From assembly GCA_023128825.1 (NCBI GenBank), contig JAGMDF010000019.1, positions 1 to 41,348 on the forward strand: a DNA stretch of 41,348 nt, in the 5' to 3' direction. The notes under the pieces are model-generated. The model worked only from the letters and a program-made list of their open reading frames with translations, ran no database searches and was not told the DNA's origin. Below are positions 1 through 5,716 of the stretch, piece after piece. This stretch comes from Caldifarciminota bacterium (GTDB taxonomy: Bacteria; Hydrothermota; Tepidihabitantia; B3-TA06). Both the position numbers and the translations under genes were made by a program. The first letter of the stretch is position 1. Every line of letters starts with the position of its first letter.

Positions 1-63
1 GCTCAGTGGTAGAGCATCACCTTGCCAAGGTGGGGGTCACGGGTTCGAAACCCGTCTCCCGCT
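1..63 (+). tRNA. tRNA-Gly (GCC anticodon), 5' end cut by window edge
   Basis: The D-arm (GCTCAGTGGTAGAGC), the anticodon stem-loop with CTTGCCAAG (anticodon GCC) and the T-arm GGGTTCGAAACCC are readable. The acceptor strand CTCCCGC ends at 62 with discriminator T63. CCA is not encoded. About nine bases of the 5' acceptor strand lie outside the window. Its 3' half is duplicated at 9990-10038, so it is the integration target of the adjacent mobile element and still looks intact. Confidence 0.93.
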
Positions 64-67
64 TTCC
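19..67 (+). repeat. attL: 3' end of tRNA-Gly, direct repeat copy 1
   Basis: These 49 bp, running from the anticodon stem through the tRNA 3' end, recur in direct orientation at 9990-10038 with mismatches only at 39 (A/G) and 47 (G/A). Together with the integrase gene that ends 25 bp away, this is the classic signature of site-specific integration into a tRNA 3' end. The insertion regenerates the tRNA on this side. Confidence 0.88.
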
Positions 68-91
68 TTTCAACGACTTATGCGAACCGAC

Positions 92-1291
92 TTAAGACCC
101 CTTCTCTAATTGCACCACTTTTGCACCAAGAGAATCCGCCATTTGCTGAACGTGCTTTGGGGAAATGTGGGTATATCGCCGCACCATTGACAAACTCTTA
201 TGGCCAGAGTAAGCCTGAATCTCCAGATCACTATAGCCCTTATCGCCGAGTATCGAGAAACAAGTATGTCTCAGCATGTGGAAGCAAACGTCTTTAAGCC
301 CCGCCCACTTGCAGGCGGTTTTGAATGATCTTCGCCAATCTCCGTAGGCGGTGTCATCGGAGTTACAGAAAACGTAATGAGCGTGGGGATATTTATTCCT
401 GAGCGCAAGCAGGACCTCACGTAACTCATCGGGCATCGGCTTATAGAAAACTGTCTTAGTTTTGGTTTGACGAACCCGAAGTAGATTTCTTCGAAAGTCT
501 ACATCATCCCAAGTAAGCCTTTGAAGTTCACCTTTACGCAATCCTGAAAGTACAGCAACTTTGACAATCTCGTAGAGGATCGGATTATCGCTAAGTTTGC
601 AAGCCTCAAGTAGACGATATAATTCTTCTTCAGTGAGACCCATACGTTCATTGAACGTATAAAAATCGCCGTGGTTGTGCACTATTGGGAAAGGGATTAT
701 CTTCTGAGCAGGATTGGTAGCAATGTAACCTTTGTCTTCTGCGAATTTGAAGATGAGTTTGATTGTAGTAAGTTCACGGTTAACCGTACAGACATTTATC
801 TTTTGTTCATATCGTGTACCGTCTTTAATACGGACAACCGTCTTATCTTTGCGCCGTTCCAAGTAGGTAGTGAGTTGGTGTTCAGTAATCTCGGAGACTT
901 TCTTATTACCAAACTCCTTACGAAGGTTCTTAAGTCTACTCTTATCGTTTTCAACCGTAGAGGGCATCCATCTTTTTTCGATGTATTGCTCAAATTCCTT
1001 AGCGAGTTGAGAAAACGTAATCGGTGATTGACGCCTAGCTGTTTTTGGGTCTCCTGCCCTTTGTACGATTTCCTTGATCTTCAATAGAGCCTTATCGTAG
1101 TCGGCCTCTCCAGTGGAGAGCATCCGTCGTTGTCCATTGAGCCAAAACCTGATATACCAGCGTCCGTTCTTACGCCGATATATGGTCACGTCTACTATGA
1201 GTGTACCCCCATGAAGCATTATGTCAAGTCGTACTTTCCGGTTATGCCTCGATCTCCTTCGCAGTACGAGCTGATCCGTAACAATTCCCAT
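92..1291 (-). CDS. int: Tyrosine recombinase / integrase
   Basis: A 399-aa site-specific recombinase that should integrate and excise the element at the tRNA-Gly 3' end. An N-terminal AP2-like/SAM-like arm (TIYRRKNGRWYIRFWLNG near residues 36-53) and a core-binding domain (about 90-150) precede the catalytic domain. The tyrosine-recombinase residues are visible: R252 in SGLRKGEL, H338-x-x-R341 in HMLRH, H364 in SGHKS and nucleophile Y373 in RRYTHISP. The ATG at 1291 has GGGAG seven bases upstream on the minus strand, so this start is favoured over internal methionines. Its 3' end abuts attL, the usual layout for tRNA-targeting islands. The Rep-like gene lies 13 bp upstream on the same strand, so the two may be co-transcribed. 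Confidence 0.95.
   Translation of the reverse strand: MGIVTDQLVLRRRSRHNRKVRLDIMLHGGTLIVDVTIYRRKNGRWYIRFWLNGQRRMLSTGEADYDKALLKIKEIVQRAGDPKTARRQSPITFSQLAKEFEQYIEKRWMPSTVENDKSRLKNLRKEFGNKKVSEITEHQLTTYLERRKDKTVVRIKDGTRYEQKINVCTVNRELTTIKLIFKFAEDKGYIATNPAQKIIPFPIVHNHGDFYTFNERMGLTEEELYRLLEACKLSDNPILYEIVKVAVLSGLRKGELQRLTWDDVDFRRNLLRVRQTKTKTVFYKPMPDELREVLLALRNKYPHAHYVFCNSDDTAYGDWRRSFKTACKWAGLKDVCFHMLRHTCFSILGDKGYSDLEIQAYSGHKSLSMVRRYTHISPKHVQQMADSLGAKVVQLEKGS
111..128 (+). repeat. Two TGCACCA boxes, 11-bp period (putative integrase arm sites, left end)
   Basis: TGCACCA starts at 111 and 122. The surrounding 22 bp (108-129) are identical to 9813-9834 at the other end of the element. The boxes lie inside the 3' end of the integrase gene. 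An 11-bp spacing places them on one face of the helix, as expected for integrase arm-type binding sites; that role is inferred. Confidence 0.6.
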
Positions 1292-1304
1292 CTCAACACT
1301 CCCG

Positions 1305-1760
1305 TCAACCCGAATCCCAGTATTTTTTAGGGATGAAGATGAAAGGTGGTTGTTCCCAGGTTACTTCTTTCTTGATGTATCGAGCAACAGCTTCTTTAGA
1401 GCGAATCGGTTCTATCTTGATTGCCTTGCTTGAAAACCACCTTCCATAAGCTTTCGCCCACAGTTTTGCATAAACTTCAGCAGTAAGCGAAGGGTGAGCC
1501 TCTTGCATCATGTGTATGTTTGGTCTAGCACGTTCAATTTCAACTGCAAAGACCGTCATCAATCCGTCGTGATGTTCACGAAAATGCCGTCCACAAGCGT
1601 GCTCATTGGTTAAACGCCACAGCTTCACGCCTCTGTCATAAGCCCACTCATAGCTTGGTGTTTTGCTGAAAGTAAATGTGGCAAAGGTTTGCAGGTGATC
1701 TGACAAATCCATCACCCACTTGAAGTATTCATCACCTGCATGAGTTTTATTCAAACCCAT
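1305..1760 (-). CDS. HUH-type Rep-like (rolling-circle) protein
   Basis: A 151-aa protein with the order of rolling-circle Rep motifs. Motif 1-like is ATFTFSK near residues 27-33. Motif 2-like is RARPNIHMM near 78-86, preceded by a beta strand (TVFAVEIE). Motif 3-like is AVARYIKKEV near 124-133, giving the Y-x-x-K of the nicking helix. In motif 2 the usual first His of HUH is Asn, so only one metal-binding His is obvious. The start is clear: AAAGGAG sits seven to eight bases before ATG 1760. An 8-bp inverted repeat lies just upstream and a hairpin array beyond it, which fits replication-origin architecture. Assignment rests on motif order only; a plasmid or phage-satellite Rep and a transposase-like HUH protein are both possible. 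Confidence 0.55.
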   Translation of the reverse strand: MGLNKTHAGDEYFKWVMDLSDHLQTFATFTFSKTPSYEWAYDRGVKLWRLTNEHACGRHFREHHDGLMTVFAVEIERARPNIHMMQEAHPSLTAEVYAKLWAKAYGRWFSSKAIKIEPIRSKEAVARYIKKEVTWEQPPFIFIPKKYWDSG

Positions 1761-1778
1761 AACATATCTCCTTTCTTA

Positions 1779-1801
1779 AAGTCTACCAATTTAGTAGACT
1801 T
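1779..1801. promoter_or_regulatory. Inverted repeat upstream of the Rep-like gene (candidate operator)
   Basis: AAGTCTAC (1779-1786) and GTAGACTT (1794-1801) form a perfect 8-bp inverted repeat around a 7-nt spacer. It lies immediately upstream of the AAAGGAG leader of the Rep-like gene. It could be an autoregulatory operator or part of an origin. No regulator can be assigned. Confidence 0.45.
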
Positions 1802-1868
1802 AACTTCCAATACAGAGTCAAGACAGCGGAAGCTTACTCCCAACTGTTCTTGAACTATGTCCATCTCT

Positions 1869-2217
1869 CTCATTGCCCGGAAACGCCAGACAATGAGTTC
1901 TTTTTCAAGAACGTATTGTTTTGCAGGTGAATGTACTTTGGGTTGTGGCGAGACTAAGTTAAGCCGCCAGTTTCCTGGATTAGGCTAAATAGCCGCCAGG
2001 TTACTGGGTTAGGCGAACTTAACTGCCGTCCGCCGTAATTCCACTTGTGAATCTAGGTCGCTGAGGCTTCCCGAATGGGTTTGAGACTCAGCTGAACCGA
2101 CCGCCCTTACGGGTTGTGGTCTAAGTTCAGCCTTGCGACTTAGATCTTTGTACTTGTAGAAGCGAGTTAAGGAAACCTTCCTTACGGGTTTAGGTTTCAG
2201 TTAAACCCGCCTCTTTT
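1869..2217 (+). ncRNA. Hairpin array ending in a terminator-like stem: candidate structured RNA or replication origin
   Basis: No ORF is credible here, but inverted repeats are dense. CTCATTG/CAATGAG pairs 1869-1875 with 1891-1897. A 67-nt imperfect palindrome spans 1957-2023 (GTTAAG/CTTAAC outside, CCAGT/ACTGG, CCTGG/CCAGG and GGCTA/TAGCC at the tip). GGTCG-CTGAG/CTCAG-CGACC spans 2056-2102 with CCC/GGG inside. TCTAAGT/ACTTAGA pairs 2120-2126 with 2138-2144. CGGGTTTA/TAAACCCG pairs 2185-2192 with 2202-2209 and is followed by CCTCTTTTT, resembling a plus-strand intrinsic terminator. Related sequence words (CTTACGGGTT at 2106 and 2181; GCCGCCAG at 1963 and 1992) repeat inside it. It may be a plus-strand ncRNA divergent from rep, or cruciform DNA serving as the Rep origin. 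No clear promoter was found. Confidence 0.45.
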
Positions 2218-2310
2218 TAACTAATAAACTCTTTAAAAATCCTATGCAAACTCAAAGAGCAAACCCTTATCCCTATATCTCCAGGGGTACGCCCCCCTAG
2301 AGGGTGAATA

Positions 2311-2334
2311 CCCCCATACCCACCCCCATACCCA
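2311..2334 (+). repeat. Two exact tandem 12-mers
   Basis: CCCCCATACCCA occurs twice back to back. They lie between the hairpin array and the 3' end of the HTH gene, in a stretch (2218-2349) with no credible ORF. The function is unknown. Confidence 0.7.
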
Positions 2335-2349
2335 CAAGGGCGCTGGTTG

Positions 2350-2826
2350 CTAGGCCTGGGTGGGTGCTCTCGTTGAACTATCATTAAACATTCGTCCTAG
2401 TGCTTTGGCAGCCAACCTCGCCCCCATCGGGCCGTCTGCGTTGGAAACTTTCCGGGCAAAGTGACACACCATGCCAAGCGCAACGCTTTCAAACTGTTTT
2501 AGCCGTGAGTAATATGGTTCAAGACCTTGTTCTGCAAACCTACACCAGCGATTCCAGCTTGAACGAGCCACAGCATTGACAGCAAAAATTCGTCCGAGCT
2601 CGAGACAATAAGGCTCGCTTGCTAGTTTCTCTAGGGTAGTTATGGTTGATTCAAACACTGTAGTTGGTCTTCCTATAGTCTTGGGTGGAATTGGAATAAT
2701 AGCATCCCAAGCGATAGCGCCTAGCCGTGCCATAACTGCGCTAGTCGTATCATCTATGCGTAGGCGTAACTTTGTAGTTCCTGATTGACGTAAAGTTGTA
2801 GCTCTTATCTGTCTAGTATCTGTCAT
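2350..2826 (-). CDS. HTH protein resembling phage terminase small subunits
   Basis: A 158-aa protein, not firmly identified. The central stretch beginning GRPTTVFESTITTLEKL and running to LEPYYSRLKQFESVALG has the spacing of the helix-turn-helix region of terminase-small-subunit-like proteins (GRP, a helix, a Ser/Trp recognition helix, then an Arg/Ala-rich helix). A role in element regulation or satellite packaging is therefore possible. An upstream in-frame ATG at 2862 is rejected because a perfect promoter (TTGACA at 2862-2857, 17-bp spacer, TATAAT at 2839-2834) overlaps it. The -10 box ends seven bases before ATG 2826, so translation would begin at or next to the mRNA 5' end. There is no Shine-Dalgarno sequence. 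Confidence 0.6.
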   Translation of the reverse strand: MTDTRQIRATTLRQSGTTKLRLRIDDTTSAVMARLGAIAWDAIIPIPPKTIGRPTTVFESTITTLEKLASEPYCLELGRIFAVNAVARSSWNRWCRFAEQGLEPYYSRLKQFESVALGMVCHFARKVSNADGPMGARLAAKALGRMFNDSSTRAPTQA

Positions 2827-2833
2827 AGAGCCA

Positions 2834-2862
2834 ATTATAAAGAAAAAGGGTAAGCTTGTCAA
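2834..2862 (-). promoter_or_regulatory. Consensus sigma-70 promoter, leaderless HTH gene
   Basis: On the minus strand TTGACA (2862-2857), 17 bp, then TATAAT (2839-2834): both hexamers match the consensus perfectly. The start codon ATG is at 2826, so transcription should begin at about the A of the ATG. Confidence 0.85.
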
Positions 2863-3071
2863 GTAAAGTTACGTAAGACAAATGTAACGATATAGAGCGA
2901 GACAATAGCTACAGGGATAGAGAGAATCGCATAAGCTACGCAGTAAGGGGATATACTAGGCGCGGAGGAAGCAAATACTACTAATGATAACTTATGCGAC
3001 AAATCCAATTCAACTTGAGTTAGCTAAAACCTCAAATCGAAGCGATGATAAGTAAAGTCATGATTCCTCCT

Positions 3072-4223
3072 TTACTCGGTGACCGTGATGTAGTCTCTTT
3101 TGGTGAGTGTGTCTTTTCCCCAGCGATCGCTTGCAATCAAACGAACCGTGTAAATACCGGGGCTATAGTAAATGTGGCTCAAACCTCCACCCCATTTTTT
3201 TGGTGCTCCCTCACCCACATACCACTCACGGTCCCAGGGTGTTCCTTCCCAATAGGTAGATAGATCGGAAAAATAGACATATAGAGGAACTTGTCCTTGA
3301 GTAGGTGTTGCATAGAAGTCGGCAATCGGAGGGTCGCCTGGCTCGTAATGGATGTAGTTTTCTTTTACCATTGTATCTGTTCCGCCAGGATTAGTAACGA
3401 TTAGCATAACTGTAAAAGCAGTATCATTCCAATAAGGAAGCATAGAATCCGCTGCATAACTATAGCTATGGCTGTATGGATTGTGTTCAGTAGAAGTATA
3501 ACCATCACCGAAATCCCAAAACCAGGAAGTAGGATCGTTGAGGGATTGATCATAAAAGTACACGCCAAATTGCCCTTTTCCTTCGGTAGGTTCGGCATAG
3601 AAATCGGCGATAGGCGGTGGAGGTAATTGAGCATGGATATAGTTTTCTTTTGTGAGCGTGTCGGTTCCGGCGATGTTAGAAACGATCAAGGCAACATCGT
3701 AAATACCTGCTTCGCCATAGTAACCCACAGGGTTTTGCATTGTATCTATACCATGATACTCTCCTTCTAATTCCCAGCGCCAAGAGGTAGGATCGTTGAG
3801 AGATTGGTCATGGAATTCTACTCTAAGAGAGATTAGCCCTTCGGTTGGTTCGGCGTAGAACTTAGCGATAGGTGGAAGTTGGGAGCCAGTGCCGCAGAAA
3901 ACTACGTCGGAGGTAGCAAGCAGGACCGAATCTTCATCATAGATCGAGAGCCAATACCAACCATCGGTAACGGATAGGGTAGAGGTGTAGACATCACTTG
4001 AGTCTACGTACCAGTATTCCGTCTGCACGAGCGAGTCTACGCCATACGCCCGATTCTCCCAATCCAGACGAGCGATGCCCGCTCCCTGGAGGTCTACGTA
4101 TGCGGTAACTGAATCAACATCCCCGCCAGGCGGCAGGATGTCAATAGCCTTGACTTTCAGAGACCCGGTTTGCGAGCATCCGATGATAAGCGCCAGAAGC
4201 GCTACGAGTTTAATGTGTTTCAT
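3072..4223 (-). CDS. Secreted lipoprotein with three PKD domains
   Basis: A 383-aa surface-exposed lipoprotein. It begins MKHIKLVALLALIIGC, a short signal peptide ending in a lipobox Cys at residue 16. After an N-terminal region come three tandem PKD (beta-sandwich) repeats from about residue 115. They start with closely similar phrases (PPIAKFYAEPTEG, PPIADFYAEPTEG, PPIADFYATPTQG), and two share DQSLNDPTSW. The start at 4223 is chosen over an upstream ATG (4373) because AGGAGG lies directly before it and the signal peptide starts here. A promoter lies at 4243-4271. PKD domains usually mediate protein or glycan contacts at the surface; no catalytic domain is seen. It lies inside the integrated element, unlike typical defence cargo. 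Confidence 0.88.
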   Translation of the reverse strand: MKHIKLVALLALIIGCSQTGSLKVKAIDILPPGGDVDSVTAYVDLQGAGIARLDWENRAYGVDSLVQTEYWYVDSSDVYTSTLSVTDGWYWLSIYDEDSVLLATSDVVFCGTGSQLPPIAKFYAEPTEGLISLRVEFHDQSLNDPTSWRWELEGEYHGIDTMQNPVGYYGEAGIYDVALIVSNIAGTDTLTKENYIHAQLPPPPIADFYAEPTEGKGQFGVYFYDQSLNDPTSWFWDFGDGYTSTEHNPYSHSYSYAADSMLPYWNDTAFTVMLIVTNPGGTDTMVKENYIHYEPGDPPIADFYATPTQGQVPLYVYFSDLSTYWEGTPWDREWYVGEGAPKKWGGGLSHIYYSPGIYTVRLIASDRWGKDTLTKRDYITVTE

Positions 4224-4242
4224 GGTTCCTCCTTGACGCCCA

Positions 4243-4271
4243 AGGATACTCTTGATTACCTTCTGTGTCAA
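4243..4271 (-). promoter_or_regulatory. Promoter of the PKD lipoprotein gene
   Basis: On the minus strand TTGACA (4271-4266), 17 bp, TATCCT (4248-4243). The predicted transcript start falls just before the AGGAGG at about 4233-4228, giving a short leadered mRNA. Confidence 0.7.
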
Positions 4272-4373
4272 GCCCTTGAGGTCAGAGCGCCAAGCTGCCA
4301 AAAATAAAAGAAGGGCGCGCGCCAGCAGTAGCCTTTCGTCAAAAGCCCCTCCGTTGTCGGTGTTTTTCCTCAA

Positions 4374-4675
4374 GCCATATCCGCCCGCTGCACCTCACCG
4401 CTCCGGTTTCGCACCTGCTCCACTGCGCTCACGGTGCCAACCCCGCCCGACCACCCTATTGTGAAAGGCAGCTCGCCGTGGGCTGTCCTCGGTCGCGCAG
4501 AAAGCCTTGCCTGCAAAAGACCGAACCAGGGTGTTGCCTTTTAAGTAAGAGACTAAGGTTGGCAAAACGTCCTGAAGATGCAGTCTGCGGCTAACGAAAC
4601 TGCGCGCCCTGCGGCAGCCACGCCTCACGCCTGCAGGACGGTGCCATATTCCTAAAAGCACTGCGGTTTGAGGGG
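4374..4675. other. Intergenic stretch without a credible gene
   Basis: This stretch separates the divergent PKD gene and the restriction operon. It appears richer in G+C than the flanking element genes. ORFs on both strands have implausible, Arg/Pro-rich translations and no ribosome-binding site. I recognise no RNA gene or IS fragment in it. Confidence 0.5.
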
Positions 4676-4703
4676 TTGACAAAGGCTCTTTTTAGAATAT
4701 TGT
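4676..4703 (+). promoter_or_regulatory. Promoter of the restriction/defence operon
   Basis: TTGACA (4676-4681), 16 bp, TATTGT (4698-4703). It is followed by a leader containing GAGGAGG just before ATG 4743. No other strong promoter is evident before 9777, so the defence genes are probably one operon. Confidence 0.6.
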
Positions 4704-4742
4704 CTTTACGTAGAAGCGACTTAACTTAGAGGAGGAATTGTT

Positions 4743-4901
4743 ATGGCCGTATGGGTAGTCCGGGCAGGTGGAAGTGGAGAGTATGAAGATTTGGCTTTGG
4801 AGAAAGGGCTTGTAGTTATCGGGTGGTCTGAGCTTGGAGCCCTTTTAAAAGTAAGCACCCAGGAAGAATTGATACAAAACTGGGGCAAGGAGATGAAATG
4901 A
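4743..4901 (+). CDS. 52-aa ORF: truncated N-terminal domain of an Mrr-type restriction protein
   Basis: A short gene starting MAVWVVRAGGSGEYEDLALE and continuing EKGLVVIGWSELG. This matches, from memory of the family, the conserved N-terminus of Mrr-like restriction endonucleases (V-W-x-V-R-A-G-x-x-G-E-x-E...V-x-I-G-W). In those proteins the domain continues for about 100 more residues and is followed by an Mrr nuclease domain; here it stops after residue 52. GAGGAGG lies seven bases upstream of the ATG, and its stop overlaps the next gene's ATG (ATGA at 4898-4901), so it is probably translated and coupled. It may be a remnant or a separate DNA-recognition peptide. Confidence 0.65.
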   Translation: MAVWVVRAGGSGEYEDLALEKGLVVIGWSELGALLKVSTQEELIQNWGKEMK

Positions 4902-5686
4902 AACCATATAAAATAATCGACGAAGTATCAGAGCAACAACTCGAAGAGCTTGTGCGGACTCATGCGGACATGATTGAGGAAGGTTTGTCCTACCTGGGTC
5001 ATCAGAAACCTGCGGCAGGCGGCAGACTGGATGTCTTGTTGGTTGACAGCGGCAAGTCTTTAGTCGTTGCTGAACTCAAGGTTGTAAAGGACGACGATAT
5101 GCTGATACAGGCCGTTGACTATTATGACGATGTCTCTAGTCATGTCGAGGCGTACGCCCGCATCTACCAGCAGACCTCACAGATTGATCCGAAGCAACAA
5201 GTCCGTCTTTTTCTCATCGCCCCTTCATTTACCCCGGCGCTTGTCAACCGTTGCAAATGGTTTAACATCCCTATCTTTCTCTTCACTTTCCAATGTCTAA
5301 GGTTCGATGGCATAGAAGAACTTGATTTGGTTCCGGTGTTCCAAGAGCAATCCATCCCTAGCCCACCAGAAGTATTCGAAGTTCCAACTGTTGAAGAACA
5401 CCTTAAATACATTACTGACACAAAAGTGAAGTCGAAAGCCAAAGCCCTTCTGGGTGAAATTGAGAAATGGAAACCAGGAAAGGTAACTCTAGACGCTGTT
5501 AAGTCTGCAATCTCCATCAAAGTGAACAATCGGGTCTTCGCTTACTTCTATCCTCGAAGGAAATTCTATGTACTGTCGACATATAATGAGCAAGAGGTAT
5601 GGACAGACTACCCAATAAATGATGATGAGGACCTATCAAAAATCAAGCCCGTCATGAAGGCTGCAATGGAGCGCAGGGTAAAATGA
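4898..5686 (+). CDS. NucS/DUF91-like PD-(D/E)XK nuclease
   Basis: A 262-aa protein with an N-terminal PD-(D/E)XK nuclease core: GGRLDVLLVD supplies the acidic residue D45, and VVAELK supplies E59-x-K61, followed by a helix beginning QAVDYYDD. This resembles the NucS/DUF91 endonuclease family and related proteins that accompany restriction systems. The C-terminal part (about 160-262) is not assigned to a nuclease fold; it includes IEKWKPGK and a region ending MKAAMERRVK. It is translationally coupled to the truncated Mrr ORF and lies 30 bp upstream of the nuclease-methyltransferase gene. It probably acts as an accessory DNA endonuclease of the locus; this is inference. Confidence 0.75.
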   Translation: MKPYKIIDEVSEQQLEELVRTHADMIEEGLSYLGHQKPAAGGRLDVLLVDSGKSLVVAELKVVKDDDMLIQAVDYYDDVSSHVEAYARIYQQTSQIDPKQQVRLFLIAPSFTPALVNRCKWFNIPIFLFTFQCLRFDGIEELDLVPVFQEQSIPSPPEVFEVPTVEEHLKYITDTKVKSKAKALLGEIEKWKPGKVTLDAVKSAISIKVNNRVFAYFYPRRKFYVLSTYNEQEVWTDYPINDDEDLSKIKPVMKAAMERRVK

Positions 5687-5716
5687 TAAGTGTCCAGTTG
5701 GTTCCGGGGGAGTAAG

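Noticed and set aside
22-297. 91-aa plus-strand ORF starting in the tRNA
   Set aside because: It runs through the tRNA and antisense to the 3' end of the integrase, with no ribosome-binding site.
4395-4682. 95-aa minus-strand ORF between the PKD gene and the defence operon
   Set aside because: Arg-rich, low-quality translation, no ribosome-binding site, and the plus-strand defence promoter overlaps its beginning.
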